From contig JAOSJP010000040.1 in the NCBI GenBank assembly GCA_027494015.1, forward strand, positions 103,848 to 167,847: a stretch of DNA of 64,000 nt. Reading direction: 5' to 3'. Positions 7,531 through 17,808 of this stretch are shown here, one piece after another (position 1 is the first letter of the stretch; each line of letters starts with the position of its first letter). The stretch is from Anaerolineae bacterium (GTDB lineage Bacteria > Chloroflexota > Anaerolineae > Aggregatilineales > Aggregatilineaceae). A model generated the notes under the pieces. That model saw only the letters and a list, made by a program, of their open reading frames with translations, was not told the origin of the DNA and did not search any database. The position numbers and the translations under genes were made by a program.

Positions 7531-9633
7531 ATGGCTAAGAAAGCCGCCGCTACCGAGCATGCCCTGGACCTGAATCGGGTCCGCAATATCGGCATCATCG
7601 CCCATATTGACGCTGGCAAGACAACCACCACCGAGCGTGTGTTGTACTTCGCCGGGCGCATTCATCGTATGGGCGAGGTGCACGATGGCGCGGCGACTAC
7701 CGATTATATGGACCAGGAGAAGGAGCGCGGCATCACCATCACCGCTGCTGCGGTGACGGCTTTCTGGAACAACCACCAGATCAATATCATTGACACGCCA
7801 GGGCACGTGGACTTCACCGCAGAAGTCCAGCGCAGCCTGCGCGTGTTGGATGGCGGCATTGTCGTCTTCGACGGCGTGGCGGGTGTCGAGCCGCAGTCGG
7901 AGACAGTCTGGCGGCAGGCCAACGAGTACGGCGTCCCCCGAATCTGTTTCATCAACAAAATGGATCGCGTTGGGGCAGATTTCCGCCGCTGCGTGACGAT
8001 GATCACCAATCGTCTGAAGGCCAATCCGGTGCCCATCCAGATGCCGTATGGCGAGGGACTGGAGTTCGCCGGGATCATTGACCTGCTGGCCATGGAAATG
8101 GTCACCTACGGCGACAGCCTGGGCACAGCGATTGAGCGCGTGGCCATCCCCGCTGACGCGCGCGAGCGCGCCGAAGCAGCCCGCACGGCCATGATCGAGC
8201 AGATCGTCGAGCACGACGAGGCGCTCACCGACAAGTATCTGAGCGAAGAGCCGATCAGCAATGAAGAGCTGGTCCGCGCCCTGCGCGCATCCACCATCGC
8301 CGGACAGACTCACCCTGTGCTGTGCGGGTCTTCGCTGCGCAACAAGGGTGTGCAGCTTCTGCTCGACGCGGTGGTGGACTACCTGCCCTCCCCGCTGGAC
8401 ATCCCGCCGATCCAGGGCACTAGCCCGAAGACTGGCGCGACCGAGGAGCGGCACTCAACGGATGATGAGCCGCTGGCGGCGCTCGTCTTCAAGATCGTCA
8501 CCGATCCCTTCGTCGGGCGGCTGGCTTTCTTCCGCGTCTACTCCGGCGTGATCCACGCCGGCTCGATGGTGCTGAACACGTCGAAGGATCGCAAAGAGCG
8601 CATCGGGCGCGTCGTGCGCATGTTCGCCGACCGCCGCGAGGATGTGGCAGAAGTGCACGCGGGCGACATCGCGGCCACGCTGGGCCTGAAGGACACCTTC
8701 ACCGGCGAGACACTGGCCGAGCAGAGCCGTCCCATCGTGCTGGAAGAGATTCACTTCCCAGAGCCGGTCATTTCGGTGGCGATCGAGCCGAAGACCAAGG
8801 CCGATCAGGACAAGATGGGCATTGCGCTGGCCAAGCTGGCCGAAGAAGACCCGACATTCGTCGTCCGGGTCAATGATCAGACTGGTCAGACCCTCATCTC
8901 CGGCATGGGCGAGCTACACCTGGAAGTGCTGGTCGAGCGCCTGTTCCGTGAATTCAGCGTGGATGCGCGCGTGGGCAAGCCGCGCGTCTCGTACCGCGAG
9001 ACGATCCTGCAGCGCGCGCGCGGCGAAGGCCGCTTTGTCCGCCAGACGGGCGGCAGCGGGCAGTATGGGCACGCGGTGATCGAAGTCGAGCCGCTGCCCG
9101 CAGACGCGCCCGAAGACGTGGTCATTGAGAACAAGGTCGTGGGTGGCGCGATCCCCAAGGAATTCATCAAGTCCATCGAGAGCGGCATTCGTGAGGCGGC
9201 GCAGAGCGGCGTCATCGCCGGGTTCCCGGTCGTGCGCTTCAAAGCGGCCATTGTGGATGGCTCCTACCACGAAGTGGACTCATCCGACCTGGCCTTCAAG
9301 ATCGCCGGCTCGATGGCCCTCAAAGACGCTGTGCAACGTGCGCGCGGCATCCTCATGGAGCCGTACATGCGCGTGGATGTGGTCGTGCCCGAAGAGTACG
9401 CCGGCGATGTGCTGGGCGACCTGTCGGGCCGCCGCGCCAACATCAGCGGCGTTGAGACTCGGGGCGACGGCCTGTCGTCCATCGAGACCGAAGCTCCTCT
9501 GGGCGAGATGTTCGGCTACGCGACCAACCTGCGCAATAGCTCGCAGGGGCGCGGCAGCTTTACGATGGAGTTCGAAAAGTACGTGCCTGTGCCTGACTCC
9601 CTGATGGAAGCGATCATCCGGGGCGGGCATTAA
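7531..9633 (+). CDS. fusA: Translation elongation factor G
   Basis: A 700-residue GTPase that drives translocation of tRNA and mRNA on the ribosome. Domain I carries G1 AHIDAGKTT, the switch region [10 protein letters not shown]3 DTPGHVDF and G4 NKMD. The C-terminal domains include [14 protein letters not shown] and end AIIRGGH. Length and motif order match canonical EF-G with no break. It lies 33 bases after rpsG and 74 bases before tuf. Confidence 0.97.
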   Translation: MAKKAAATEHALDLNRVRNIGIIAHIDAGKTTTTERVLYFAGRIHRMGEVHDGAATTDYMDQEKERGITITAAAVTAFWNNHQINIIDTPGHVDFTAEVQRSLRVLDGGIVVFDGVAGVEPQSETVWRQANEYGVPRICFINKMDRVGADFRRCVTMITNRLKANPVPIQMPYGEGLEFAGIIDLLAMEMVTYGDSLGTAIERVAIPADARERAEAARTAMIEQIVEHDEALTDKYLSEEPISNEELVRALRASTIAGQTHPVLCGSSLRNKGVQLLLDAVVDYLPSPLDIPPIQGTSPKTGATEERHSTDDEPLAALVFKIVTDPFVGRLAFFRVYSGVIHAGSMVLNTSKDRKERIGRVVRMFADRREDVAEVHAGDIAATLGLKDTFTGETLAEQSRPIVLEEIHFPEPVISVAIEPKTKADQDKMGIALAKLAEEDPTFVVRVNDQTGQTLISGMGELHLEVLVERLFREFSVDARVGKPRVSYRETILQRARGEGRFVRQTGGSGQYGHAVIEVEPLPADAPEDVVIENKVVGGAIPKEFIKSIESGIREAAQSGVIAGFPVVRFKAAIVDGSYHEVDSSDLAFKIAGSMALKDAVQRARGILMEPYMRVDVVVPEEYAGDVLGDLSGRRANISGVETRGDGLSSIETEAPLGEMFGYATNLRNSSQGRGSFTMEFEKYVPVPDSLMEAIIRGGH

Positions 9634-9707
9634 GCGCCCGGCGTGGCCCAGGCAATAGCGATCGTTTGGCCTGACAAGGCGAGAATACACGGCTAGCAGG
9701 AGGTATC

Positions 9708-10907
9708 ATGGGCAAGGGGAAATTTGAGCGGACGAAGCCCCATGTGAACGTGGGGACGATCGGCCACATTGATCACGGGAAGACGACGCTGACGGCGGCG
9801 ATCACCAAGACGCTGGCTTTGAAGGGGTGGGCGGACTTTCGGGCGTTCGATTCGATTGACAACGCGCCGGAGGAGAAGACGCGGGGGATCACGATAGCCA
9901 TTTCGCACGTGGAGTATCAGACGGCGAAGCGGCATTACGCGCATGTGGACTGCCCTGGGCACCGGGACTACATCAAGAACATGATCACGGGTGCGGCGCA
10001 GATGGACGGGGCGATTCTGGTGGTGGCGGCGCCGGACGGGCCGATGCCGCAGACGCGGGAGCACGTGTTGTTGGCGCGGCAGGTGGAAGTGCCGGCGATG
10101 GTGGTATTCCTCAACAAAGTGGACATGATGGACGATGAGGAGCTGCTGGAGCTGGTGGAGTTGGAGTTGAGCGAGCTATTGGAGAGCTACGAGTTTCCGG
10201 CGGACACGCCGATGATACGGGGGAGTGCGCTGAAGGCGTTGGAGTGCACGAGCACGGATCCGAGCGCGGCGGAGTACGAGTGCATCTGGAAGCTGATGGA
10301 CACGGTGGACAGCTACATCCCGACGCCGGTGCGCGACTTTGACAAGCCGTTCATGATGGCGGTGGAGGACGTGTTCAGCATCAAGGGGCGGGGGACGGTG
10401 GTGACGGGGCGGGTGGAGCGAGGGGTGCTGAAGAAGGGGGAAGAGGTCGAGATTATCGGTCTGCGCGACGAGAGCATGAAGACGGTGGTGACGGGGATTG
10501 AGATGTTCCACCAGGAGTTGGATCAGGCGCAGGCGGGGGACAACGCGGGCATCTTGCTGCGGGGGATCACGCGCGAGGAAGTGGAGCGGGGGATGGTGCT
10601 GGCCAAGCCGGGGAGCATCACGCCGCACACGCGGTTCATGAGCGAGGTGTACGTGCTGCGCAAGGACGAGGGTGGGCGGCACAAGGCGTTTTTCACGGGG
10701 TATCGTCCGCAGTTTTACATTCGGACGATGGACGTGACGGGGAACATCACGCTGCCGGAGGGGGTGGAGATGGTGATGCCGGGCGACAGCGTGAACCTGA
10801 TGGTGGAGTTGATCACGCCGGTGGCGCTGGAGCGCGGCTCGCACTTTGCCATCCGCGAAGGGGGCCTGACCGTCGGCGCAGGTGTCATCACCGAGATTCT
10901 CGACTGA
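9708..10907 (+). CDS. tuf: Translation elongation factor Tu
   Basis: A 399-residue GTPase delivering aminoacyl-tRNA to the ribosome. G1 reads GHIDHGKTT (Ile where Val is usual), G3 DCPGHRDYI and G4 NKVD, with standard domains 2 and 3. CAGGAGGTATC precedes the ATG. Its codons differ sharply from those of fusA and rpsJ: GGG for Gly, GCG for Ala, ACG for Thr and CGG for Arg dominate from about 9730 to 10820. The last ~80 bases return to the GGC/GCC/ACC/CGC style of the neighbours. Gene conversion with a second tuf copy, or acquired sequence, could explain this. Confidence 0.96.
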   Translation: MGKGKFERTKPHVNVGTIGHIDHGKTTLTAAITKTLALKGWADFRAFDSIDNAPEEKTRGITIAISHVEYQTAKRHYAHVDCPGHRDYIKNMITGAAQMDGAILVVAAPDGPMPQTREHVLLARQVEVPAMVVFLNKVDMMDDEELLELVELELSELLESYEFPADTPMIRGSALKALECTSTDPSAAEYECIWKLMDTVDSYIPTPVRDFDKPFMMAVEDVFSIKGRGTVVTGRVERGVLKKGEEVEIIGLRDESMKTVVTGIEMFHQELDQAQAGDNAGILLRGITREEVERGMVLAKPGSITPHTRFMSEVYVLRKDEGGRHKAFFTGYRPQFYIRTMDVTGNITLPEGVEMVMPGDSVNLMVELITPVALERGSHFAIREGGLTVGAGVITEILD

Positions 10908-10925
10908 GCGAGTGATTGTCTGTGT

Positions 10926-10986
10926 GGAGACTGGCAAGTTGCACTGCGCAGGGCATGATACCAGACAGTGGTCTCTGCCAGTCTCC
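10926..10986 (+). repeat. 11-bp inverted repeat between tuf and rpsJ
   Basis: GGAGACTGGCA (10926-10936) pairs with TGCCAGTCTCC (10976-10986). It lies in the 120-base gap before rpsJ and has no U-tract, so it may be an mRNA processing or regulatory hairpin; it is not a plain terminator. Confidence 0.45.
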
Positions 10987-11027
10987 CCCAGTTGACTTCT
11001 AACAGGTAGGAAGTCTGAGGAAACCCT

Positions 11028-11336
11028 ATGGCCAAGCAAAAAATCCGCATCCGGCTCAAGGCGTATGATCACCGCGTGCTCGACCAGTCTGCTCAGCGCA
11101 TTGTAGACACGGCTGAGCGCACCGGGGCGCGTGTGGTAGGCCCTGTGCCGCTGCCCACGCGCATCGAGCGTTTCACCGTCCGCCGCTCGCCGTTCATTGA
11201 CAAGGACTCGCAGGAACACTTCGAGATTCGGACGCACAAGCGGCTGATTGACGTGCTGGACCCAGACGCGAAGACCATTGACACGCTGATGCGGTTGAAC
11301 CTGCCGGCTGGTGTGGATATCGAGATCAAGATTTAG
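11028..11336 (+). CDS. rpsJ: 30S ribosomal protein S10
   Basis: A 102-residue S10 of normal length. It has the start [20 protein letters not shown], the [15 protein letters not shown] loop and the C-terminal segment ending in VDIEIKI. Besides its ribosomal role, S10 (NusE) takes part in transcription antitermination in characterised bacteria. It is the first gene of the S10 cluster and here follows tuf after a 120-base gap that holds an inverted repeat. Confidence 0.97.
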   Translation: MAKQKIRIRLKAYDHRVLDQSAQRIVDTAERTGARVVGPVPLPTRIERFTVRRSPFIDKDSQEHFEIRTHKRLIDVLDPDAKTIDTLMRLNLPAGVDIEIKI

Positions 11337-11340
11337 ACAG

Positions 11341-11381
11341 CCGGCCCAGGCCGCGCGCCAGGCGCGCTGCTGGCCTGGCGG
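11341..11381 (+). other. Strong nested hairpin in the rpsJ-rplC gap
   Basis: CCAGGCC (11346-11352) pairs with GGCCTGG (11372-11378), and an inner GCGCG/CGCGC stem encloses a CCAGG loop. It opens a 200-base untranslated gap before rplC, the kind of place where L4-type autoregulatory RNA occurs in other species. I see no gene in this gap. Confidence 0.45.
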
Positions 11382-11538
11382 ACCAGGGGCCTTGCCAGAT
11401 GACACCGGTCGCCGATGGCAGCAGCCCTGGGGCCGAGCGCCAGGCTCGCTCGGTAACATGCGACAAGACAATGGTTGAGGCGACGAAGCAGGGATGATGG
11501 GCGACTAGATGTCTTCGCTCAGTCCCTTGGAGGCAGTG

Positions 11539-12186
11539 ATGAAGGGCATCATTGGGAAAAAAGTGGGCATGACCCAGGTCTTTGACGATGACGGACAGGT
11601 GATCCCGGTCACGGTCATCCAGGCTGGGCCGTGCTATGTGACTCAGATACGTTCTGAGGAGAAAGATGGCTATACCGCCGTGCAGCTTGGCTTCGAGGAA
11701 CTGCCGCCCAAGCGAAACGGGGCGTCGCGGCTGACCCAGCCCAAGCGCGGCCATCTGCAGCGCAACGGCATGGCTCTGCCCGACCTGCGCGTGCTGCGCG
11801 AATTCCGCGTCAAGGAAATTGACGTGGAAGAAGGACAGAAGCTGCTGGTCAGCGATGTCTTCGCGCCAGGCGAGCGCGTGGATGTGGTCGGCACGTCGAA
11901 GGGGCGCGGCTTTGCCGGAACGATCAAGCGGCATGGTTTCAGCCGCCAGTCGAAGACGCACGGCGCGTCGGATCGCGAGCGCGCGCCCGGCTCCATCGGC
12001 TCCACGACGACGCCCGGTCGCGTGCTGAAGGGAACGCGCATGGCTGGCCGCATGGGTGGCGAGCGCGTCACCGTGCAGAATCTCGAAGTGGTCGTGGTGG
12101 ATGCGGAAAAGAACATGCTCGCTGTGCGCGGGTCGGTCCCTGGCGCGCGGGGCGGCATCCTCTTGATCAAGCCGTCGCGCAAGTAG
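11539..12186 (+). CDS. rplC: 50S ribosomal protein L3
   Basis: A 215-residue early 50S assembly protein. The start at [15 protein letters not shown] is chosen because GGAGG lies just upstream and the family begins here; the ten in-frame codons before it are not conserved. The peptidyl-transferase-proximal loop is recognisable: [13 protein letters not shown], then [22 protein letters not shown]. The glutamine usually methylated by PrmB lies in this segment in other species. Ends 38 bases before rplD. Confidence 0.96.
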   Translation: MKGIIGKKVGMTQVFDDDGQVIPVTVIQAGPCYVTQIRSEEKDGYTAVQLGFEELPPKRNGASRLTQPKRGHLQRNGMALPDLRVLREFRVKEIDVEEGQKLLVSDVFAPGERVDVVGTSKGRGFAGTIKRHGFSRQSKTHGASDRERAPGSIGSTTTPGRVLKGTRMAGRMGGERVTVQNLEVVVVDAEKNMLAVRGSVPGARGGILLIKPSRK

Positions 12187-12223
12187 CGCCAGCAGACATG
12201 GCCGCAGCAAGGAGTCGTGAATC

Positions 12224-13171
12224 ATGTTAGTACCAGTTCGTAACATGGCCGGTGACCAGGTGGGCACCATCGAGCTGCCCGCCGACATCTTCGAGGTTGA
12301 GGTCAACACGGGCCTGATGCACCAGGCATACGTGCGCCAGATGGCCAACGCCCGCCTGGGCACGCACAAGGCCAAGACGCGCAGCGAGGTCAACCTGTCG
12401 AAGGCCAAGTGGTACCGCCAGAAGGGCACGGGGCGCGCCCGTCATGGCGCCCGGTCGGCCCCCATCTTCGTCGGCGGCGGTGCGGCGCACGGGCCGCGCC
12501 CGCGCGACTACAGCAAGGCCATGCCGCGCAAAATGCGCCGCCAGGCGCTGCGCTCGGCGTTGTCGGCCCTGGCCGCCGACGATCAGATCGTCGTCGTGGA
12601 CTCGCTGGCGGTGGACTCGTCCAAAACGCGGGCCATGAGCGATGCGCTGCGCGCTCTGGTTGGCGATCAGAGCGCCCTGCTGTTGCTGGCCGACCGCAAC
12701 GAAGCCGTCGAGCGCAGCGTGCGCAACCTGAGCAACGCGCGCTACCTGCGTGCGTCTTATCTCAACGTGCGCGACCTGCTCTCGCACGATAAGGTCGTCA
12801 TCCCTCAGGATGCGCTGGATGTGATCCGGGGCTTTCTGGGGCGGCGGCGGATCGCTAGGAGGAGCAGCACGGTGAGCAAGCAACTGCATCTCTATGAAGT
12901 CATCAAGCGCCCGGTGATCACCGAAAAATCGCACGTGATGGCCGCTGAGCAGCGCCAGTACGTGTTCGAGGTAGACCTGCGCGCCAACAAGATTCAGATC
13001 GCCGAGGCGGTCATGCGCGTCTTCAATGTGGACGTGCTCAAGGTGCGCACGATGGTCATGCCGCTCAAGCGCGGGCGCCGTCTGCGCAAAGCGTATGTGC
13101 GGCAGCCCGCCTGGAAGAAGGCGGTTGTCACCATCCCTGCCGACCAGTCAATCAGCCTGTTTGAGATGTAA
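12224..13171 (+). CDS. rplD: 50S ribosomal protein L4, in-frame with L23 (fused ORF)
   Basis: Residues 1 to about 205 are a standard L4, including the loop KWYRQKGTGRARHGARSAPIF and the C-terminal segment YLNVRDLLSHDKVVIPQDAL. No stop follows. The frame continues through about ten Arg/Ser-rich residues into a complete L23 (from about residue 217). An out-of-frame TAG and an AGGAGG site lie exactly at the junction (12856-12862), so the ancestral layout was probably two genes. Either a one-base indel (biological or sequencing) removed the L4 stop, or a genuine L4-L23 fusion is made alongside free L23. Confidence 0.85.
   Translation: MLVPVRNMAGDQVGTIELPADIFEVEVNTGLMHQAYVRQMANARLGTHKAKTRSEVNLSKAKWYRQKGTGRARHGARSAPIFVGGGAAHGPRPRDYSKAMPRKMRRQALRSALSALAADDQIVVVDSLAVDSSKTRAMSDALRALVGDQSALLLLADRNEAVERSVRNLSNARYLRASYLNVRDLLSHDKVVIPQDALDVIRGFLGRRRIARRSSTVSKQLHLYEVIKRPVITEKSHVMAAEQRQYVFEVDLRANKIQIAEAVMRVFNVDVLKVRTMVMPLKRGRRLRKAYVRQPAWKKAVVTIPADQSISLFEM
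12872..13171 (+). CDS. rplW: 50S ribosomal protein L23 (internal GTG start inside the L4 frame)
   Basis: A 99-residue L23, which lines the peptide exit tunnel and docks trigger factor and SRP in other bacteria. The start is GTG at 12872 (VSKQLHLYEVIKRPVITEK), 9 bases after AGGAGG. The 70-residue core includes NKIQIAEAVMRVFNVDVLKV and the basic loop KRGRRLRKAYVRQPAWKKA. The frame is open upstream into L4, so the protein could also be made as the C-terminal part of a fusion. The strong ribosome binding site favours independent initiation. Confidence 0.9.
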   Translation: MSKQLHLYEVIKRPVITEKSHVMAAEQRQYVFEVDLRANKIQIAEAVMRVFNVDVLKVRTMVMPLKRGRRLRKAYVRQPAWKKAVVTIPADQSISLFEM

Positions 13172-13254
13172 GTGGATTGGCAGCGGCGGCGCTCAGATAT
13201 CCGCACCTCACGGGGCTAATGAGCGCAGCCGCGCGGAGATTATGAGGTAAGCAC

Positions 13255-14091
13255 ATGCCGGTGAAGAAGTACAAGCCCACATCGCCCGGTCGTCGGGACA
13301 TGACGGGCAGCACGTTCGAAGAGATCACGCGGGCCAAGCCGTATCGCGGCCTGCTGACCGGCCTGCGCAGGCGCGCCGGTCGCAACAGCGGCGGGCGGGT
13401 CACCGTCCGTCATCGCGGCGGCGGGCACAAGCGGCGCTATCGCCTGATTGACTTCAAGCGCAGCAAGCTGGACGTCCCGGCGCGCGTGGAGTCTATCGAA
13501 TATGACCCGAACCGCTCGGCGCGCATCGCCCTGCTGCTCTACGCGGATGGCGAGCGGCGCTACATCATCGCCCCGCTGGGGCTGCGCGTCGGCGACACGG
13601 TGGTCAACGGGGCCAGCGCCGAGGTGCGCGTGGGCAATGCGCTGCCCATTCGCCTGATCCCGGTCGGCTCGCTGGTGCACAATATCGAGCTGGAGCCGGG
13701 GCGCGGCGGCCAGTTGGCGCGCGCGGCGGGCACGTCGGCGCAACTGCTGGCCAAAGAGGGCATCTATGCCCAGCTTCGCCTGCCCAGCGGCGAAGTGCGC
13801 ATGGTGCACGAGAACTGCATGGCGACCATCGGTCAGGTGGGCAACGCCGAGCACGGTAACATCAAGCTGGGCAAAGCGGGCCGCAAGCGTTGGCTGGGGT
13901 GGCGGCCCACGGTGCGTGGCACGGCGATGGACCCCAACAGCCATCCGCACGGCGGTGGTGAAGGGCGTTCGCCCATTGGCATGCCGGGGCCAAAGACCCC
14001 CTGGGGCAAGCCCGCGATGGGCAAGAAAACCCGGCGCAACAAACGTACTGACAAGTTCATTGTCCGGCGTCGTGGCAAGCGTCGGCAGTAG
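13255..14091 (+). CDS. rplB: 50S ribosomal protein L2
   Basis: A 278-residue primary 23S-binding protein of normal length. It starts [18 protein letters not shown] and has the repeat-like core [19 protein letters not shown]. The C-terminal active-site-proximal loop [19 protein letters not shown] keeps the conserved His. It lies 83 bases after L23 and 14 bases before S19, in the usual S10-cluster order. Confidence 0.97.
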   Translation: MPVKKYKPTSPGRRDMTGSTFEEITRAKPYRGLLTGLRRRAGRNSGGRVTVRHRGGGHKRRYRLIDFKRSKLDVPARVESIEYDPNRSARIALLLYADGERRYIIAPLGLRVGDTVVNGASAEVRVGNALPIRLIPVGSLVHNIELEPGRGGQLARAAGTSAQLLAKEGIYAQLRLPSGEVRMVHENCMATIGQVGNAEHGNIKLGKAGRKRWLGWRPTVRGTAMDPNSHPHGGGEGRSPIGMPGPKTPWGKPAMGKKTRRNKRTDKFIVRRRGKRRQ

Positions 14092-14105
14092 GAGGCGAGG
14101 CTGAT

Positions 14106-14378
14106 ATGTCGCGTTCGCTCAAAAAAGGGCCGTTTATAGACCCGAAGCTGCTGCGCAAAGTCGAACAGATGCGGGAGCGCGGCGATAAGAAGGTGATCCG
14201 CACCTGGAGTCGTGCCTCGACCATCTTCCCGCAGATGGTGGGCTTCACCATTGCGGTCCACGACGGGCGCCGCCACGTGCCGATCTATGTCACCGAAAAC
14301 ATGGTCGGCCACAAACTGGGCGAGTTCGCCCCGACGCGGACCTACCGGGGCCACCTGGCCGAGAAGAAGAAGAAGTAG
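14106..14378 (+). CDS. rpsS: 30S ribosomal protein S19
   Basis: A 90-residue 16S head protein. [12 protein letters not shown] at the start, [20 protein letters not shown] in the centre and [18 protein letters not shown] near the end are all canonical. AGGAGGCG precedes the ATG, and L22 begins 28 bases after the stop. Confidence 0.97.
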   Translation: MSRSLKKGPFIDPKLLRKVEQMRERGDKKVIRTWSRASTIFPQMVGFTIAVHDGRRHVPIYVTENMVGHKLGEFAPTRTYRGHLAEKKKK

Positions 14379-14406
14379 GTCGAGACGGGGATAAGGAATT
14401 TACGCT

Positions 14407-14754
14407 ATGGACGTTCGTGCAACTGCCCGCTACCTGCCGATCTCGGCCCAGAAAATGCGCCTGGTCTGTGACCAGGTGCGCGGCATGGATGCTGACCAGG
14501 CGCTGACCGTGCTGCGCTTCATGCCGCACAAAGGGGCCGGCCTGCTTTCCAAGCTGATCGAGTCGGCCATCGCTAACGCCGAGCAGAACTTCGAGATGAA
14601 CCGCCGGGACCTGTATGTGACGCACCTGGCGGCCAATGAGGGGCCGCGTATGAGGCGGATGAAGGCCGGGGCGCGTGGCCGCTACAAGCCGCGCGTGAAA
14701 CGCTCGACCCACCTCGTCCTCGTGTTGACTGAGCGTCAAGAGGAGATAGCCTAG
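14407..14754 (+). CDS. rplV: 50S ribosomal protein L22
   Basis: A 115-residue exit-tunnel protein. [23 protein letters not shown] at the start and the tunnel-facing beta-hairpin segment [21 protein letters not shown] are intact. Changes in this hairpin cause macrolide resistance in other bacteria; nothing abnormal is seen here. It ends 2 bases before rpsC, implying translational coupling. Confidence 0.97.
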   Translation: MDVRATARYLPISAQKMRLVCDQVRGMDADQALTVLRFMPHKGAGLLSKLIESAIANAEQNFEMNRRDLYVTHLAANEGPRMRRMKAGARGRYKPRVKRSTHLVLVLTERQEEIA

Positions 14755-14756
14755 GT

Positions 14757-15431
14757 ATGGGACGCAAAGTACACCCAGTTGGCTTCCGACTCAAGATCAA
14801 CCGTGACTGGTCTGCCCGCTGGTTTGCCGAAGGCGACCGTTATCGCACCCTGCTGCAAGAGGACTTCAAGATTCGCCAGTATGTCCAGAAGGAAGCCGAG
14901 CGCGCCGGTATCTCCGGGGTGGAGATCGAGCGCTACCCGAACCAGGTGCAGGTCACGCTGTTCACGGCCAAGCCCGGCATCGTCATCGGGCGCAAGGGCG
15001 AGAGCGTCAAGAAGCTGCGCCAGGGCCTGGAAGAACTGACCGGCAAGAAGGTTAAGGTCGAAGTCGAGGAGATCGAGAAGCCCGACCTGGATGCTCGCCT
15101 GGTGGCGCTGAACATCGCCGGCCAGCTTGAGCGCCGCATCGGCCACAGCCGCGCCATGAAGCGCGCCATCGGCCAGGCCATGCGCCAGGGGGCCAAGGGC
15201 ATCAAGATTCAGGTCAGCGGTCGCCTGGCCGGGGCCGAAATGGCCCGCCGCGAATGGCAGATGGAAGGCCAGGTGCCTCGTGCCACCCTGCGCTCGAATA
15301 TTGACTTCGCCACTGCCGAGGCGCTGACCACCTACGGGCGTATTGGCGTCAAGGTCTGGATCTACAAGGGCGAAGTTCTGGGCGAAGAGAAGCGCCAGGC
15401 CGAGCCGACCGATGTCTATGTGAGTCAATAG
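14757..15431 (+). CDS. rpsC: 30S ribosomal protein S3
   Basis: A 224-residue mRNA-entry protein. It has the [18 protein letters not shown] start, a KH domain with [21 protein letters not shown], and the C-terminal domain [28 protein letters not shown]. The length is usual and the frame is unbroken. It directly follows L22 and is separated from L16 by 67 bases. Confidence 0.97.
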   Translation: MGRKVHPVGFRLKINRDWSARWFAEGDRYRTLLQEDFKIRQYVQKEAERAGISGVEIERYPNQVQVTLFTAKPGIVIGRKGESVKKLRQGLEELTGKKVKVEVEEIEKPDLDARLVALNIAGQLERRIGHSRAMKRAIGQAMRQGAKGIKIQVSGRLAGAEMARREWQMEGQVPRATLRSNIDFATAEALTTYGRIGVKVWIYKGEVLGEEKRQAEPTDVYVSQ

Positions 15432-15498
15432 GCAGAGCGCCTGGGCCGCCGCCGCTGGCTGGCGGTGGGGCGTTCTGACTTTCGAGGAGTGGACGAGC

Positions 15499-15933
15499 AT
15501 GTTAATGCCAAAGCGGGTAAAGCACCGCAAGCAGTTTCGAGGGCGGATGAAAGGCGTGGCCGGGCGCGGCAACACAGTCCAGTTTGGCGAATATGGCTTG
15601 CAGGCGCTGGAGCCGGCCTGGATCACCAGCCGCCAGATCGAGGCTGTCCGTCGTACCATCATGCGCCACATCCGGCGGCGCGGGCGCGTGTACATTCGCA
15701 TCTTCCCCGACAAGCCGGTGACCAAGCGCGCCGCCGAAAGCCGCATGGGGAAGGGGAAGGGGTCGGTGGATCATTGGGTGGCGGTGGTGCGCCCAGGGCG
15801 CATCATGTTCGAGATGGCCGGTATGGACGACGAGACCGCGCGCGAAGCCCTGCGCCTGGCCGCCTACAAGCTGCCGATTGCCACCAAGGTTGTCCGCCGT
15901 ACAGACCCGATCAGCGGTGAGGAGGTCTCGTAA
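15499..15933 (+). CDS. rplP: 50S ribosomal protein L16
   Basis: A 144-residue protein near the A-site. It starts [19 protein letters not shown], the usual start for Gram-positive-like L16, with GAGGAG 9 bases upstream. The core [21 protein letters not shown] is canonical. The stop codon overlaps the rpmC start (TAATG), so L29 is translationally coupled. Confidence 0.97.
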   Translation: MLMPKRVKHRKQFRGRMKGVAGRGNTVQFGEYGLQALEPAWITSRQIEAVRRTIMRHIRRRGRVYIRIFPDKPVTKRAAESRMGKGKGSVDHWVAVVRPGRIMFEMAGMDDETAREALRLAAYKLPIATKVVRRTDPISGEEVS

Positions 15934-16160
15934 TGCGCAGGACAGCCGAAATTCGCAAGATGACCGACGCCGAGATCGCCGGGGCGCTCGATGATGCCCA
16001 GCAGGAGATGTTCAACCTGCGCTTCCAGCGGGCATCCGGCCAGCTAGAGGACTATACGCGCATTCGCCAGCTCAAGAAAGACATCGCGCGCCTGCTGACC
16101 GTTCAGCACGAGCGCCGGCTGGCAGCGGAGCTTGTCCAGCAGGAGGACACCGATGCCTAA
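15933..16160 (+). CDS. rpmC: 50S ribosomal protein L29
   Basis: A 75-residue L29 with the family signature EIRKMTDAEI at the start and EMFNLRFQRASGQLEDYTRIRQLKKDIARL in its two-helix core (quoted in part). The C-terminal extension [10 protein letters not shown] is longer than in E. coli. It overlaps the L16 stop by one base and its end overlaps the rpsQ start by 8 bases. Confidence 0.95.
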   Translation: MRRTAEIRKMTDAEIAGALDDAQQEMFNLRFQRASGQLEDYTRIRQLKKDIARLLTVQHERRLAAELVQQEDTDA

Positions 16161-16449
16161 CAATCGTAAACGGCTGGAGGGCCGTGTGATCCGCAACTCG
16201 ATGGACAAGACGGTCGTCGTGGAAATCGAGCGGGTGCACCCCCACCGCCTGTACAAGAAGGTCGTGCGCACCACCAAGAAATTCATGGCGCACGACGAAA
16301 GCAATGCCATCCCGGTGGGCGCGTTGGTGCGCATCGTCGAAAGCCGCCCCATCAGCAAGAACAAGCGTTGGGTGGTGGAGACGGTGCTGGAAGCGCCAGG
16401 CCAGGCCGAGGCGCTGCCAGCCATCCTTGACGAGGCGGAAGAACAATGA
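16153..16449 (+). CDS. rpsQ: 30S ribosomal protein S17
   Basis: A 98-residue OB-fold 16S-binding protein. Start at [20 protein letters not shown] is chosen for the AGGAGG located inside the end of rpmC. The conserved core [25 protein letters not shown] (quoted in full family form) is present, followed by an acidic tail DEAEEQ. Its TGA overlaps the rplN ATG (ATGA). Confidence 0.95.
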   Translation: MPNNRKRLEGRVIRNSMDKTVVVEIERVHPHRLYKKVVRTTKKFMAHDESNAIPVGALVRIVESRPISKNKRWVVETVLEAPGQAEALPAILDEAEEQ

Positions 16450-16817
16450 TCCAACACGAGTCACGACTGAAGATCGCCGATAACACCGGCGCGCGCGAAA
16501 TCCTGGTCATGCACATCACCGGCGGCTCGCACCACAAGACCGGCGTGGTGGGTGATGTCGTGATCGGCACGGTCAAGTCGGCAGCGCCGCAGGGTGCGGT
16601 GAAAAAGAGCGAGATCGTGCGCGCGGTCATCGTCCGCACGGCCAAAGAGTACCGCCGCAGCGACGGGTCGTACATCAAGTTCGACGACAACGCAGCGGTC
16701 ATCTTGCAGGGCGAGACGAAAGACCCGCGCGGCACGCGCATCTTCGGCCCGGTCGCGCGCGAGCTGCGCGAAAAGGGGTTCATGAAGATCGTCTCGCTGG
16801 CACCAGAGACGCTCTAG
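16446..16817 (+). CDS. rplN: 50S ribosomal protein L14
   Basis: A 123-residue L14 at the intersubunit face. It starts [20 protein letters not shown] and carries the [19 protein letters not shown] and [17 protein letters not shown] segments. Length and sequence are canonical. It overlaps S17 by 4 bases, a coupled start. Confidence 0.97.
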   Translation: MIQHESRLKIADNTGAREILVMHITGGSHHKTGVVGDVVIGTVKSAAPQGAVKKSEIVRAVIVRTAKEYRRSDGSYIKFDDNAAVILQGETKDPRGTRIFGPVARELREKGFMKIVSLAPETL

Positions 16818-16856
16818 CGCGGCTGTGGGCCGGCGCGAGACGGGAGTGAGGCAGCA

Positions 16857-17180
16857 ATGCAACGGATCAAGAAGGGCGACACTGTTGAGGTGATCGCCGG
16901 CAAAGACAAGGGTGTGCGCGGCGCGGTGCTGCGCGTGATCCCCAAGAAAGACCGGGTGGTGATCGAGCGCGTCAACGTCGTCAAGAAGCACCAGAAGCCG
17001 GTTCAGGCCGGGCGCGGCCAGGTTCAGCCGGGCATCATCGAGTTTGAAGCGCCGATCCACCTTTCTAACGTGATGATCGTCTGCACCCAGTGCAGCGAGA
17101 AAACGCGGGTCGGCTATCGGATGGCGGAAGACGGCAGAAAAGTGCGCGTGTGCCGCAAGTGCGGCGCCGACATAGACTAG
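16857..17180 (+). CDS. rplX: 50S ribosomal protein L24 with C-terminal zinc ribbon
   Basis: A 107-residue assembly initiator. The KOW motif [20 protein letters not shown] is at the start and the L24 core NVVKKHQKP follows. The C-terminus carries two CxxC pairs (CTQC and CRKC) separated by about 22 residues, which form a likely zinc ribbon seen in many non-proteobacterial L24 proteins. It is followed 28 bases later by rplE. Confidence 0.96.
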   Translation: MQRIKKGDTVEVIAGKDKGVRGAVLRVIPKKDRVVIERVNVVKKHQKPVQAGRGQVQPGIIEFEAPIHLSNVMIVCTQCSEKTRVGYRMAEDGRKVRVCRKCGADID

Positions 17181-17208
17181 CCGTCTCCGCCAAGTGAGGT
17201 CAGAGACT

Positions 17209-17757
17209 ATGGCAAGCAATCGTCTGCTGGAACGCTACCGCACCGAGGTCGTTCCGGCCCTGATGGAAGAGTTCAGCTATTCCAGCGTGATGCAGGTGCC
17301 CCGCCTGACCAAGCTCGTGGTCAACATCGGCGTCGGCGAAGCCCTGGACAACGCCAAGGCGCTCGATGGCGCGGTTGAAGACCTGCGCCTGATCACCGGC
17401 CAGCAGCCGGTCATCACCCACGCGCGGCGCAGCATCGCCGGCTTCAAGCTGCGTGAAGGGCGCGCCATCGGCGTCAAGGTGGACCTGCGCGGCGAGCGCA
17501 TGTGGGCGCTGCTCGACCGCCTGCTGAACGTCGCTCTGCCCCGCACGCGCGACTTCAGCGGCGTCAGCCCGGACTCGTTCGATGGGCGCGGCAACTACAC
17601 GCTGGGCCTGCGCGAGCAGCTGCTCTTCCCGGAAATCGCCTACGACAAGATTGACAAGGTGCGCGGGCTGGAGATCACCATCGTGACCACCGCGCGCAGC
17701 GACGAAGAGGGACGTCGCCTGCTCAGGCTGCTGGGCATGCCGTTCCGCGAGCAGTAA
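17209..17757 (+). CDS. rplE: 50S ribosomal protein L5
   Basis: A 182-residue 5S rRNA-binding protein. Start at [19 protein letters not shown] is preferred to an in-frame codon 15 bases earlier because GAGGTCAGAG lies just upstream. The signature [13 protein letters not shown], the [20 protein letters not shown] loop and the [19 protein letters not shown] segment are intact. Confidence 0.96.
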   Translation: MASNRLLERYRTEVVPALMEEFSYSSVMQVPRLTKLVVNIGVGEALDNAKALDGAVEDLRLITGQQPVITHARRSIAGFKLREGRAIGVKVDLRGERMWALLDRLLNVALPRTRDFSGVSPDSFDGRGNYTLGLREQLLFPEIAYDKIDKVRGLEITIVTTARSDEEGRRLLRLLGMPFREQ

Positions 17758-17808
17758 GTCACGTTCAGAGCGTCAGGCCATTCTCGCTGGTGAGGAAGGA
17801 AGGTCTCG

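Noticed and set aside
10926..10986. Intrinsic terminator after tuf
   Set aside because: The 11-bp stem has a 39-base loop and is followed by CCCCAGTTGAC, not a U-tract.
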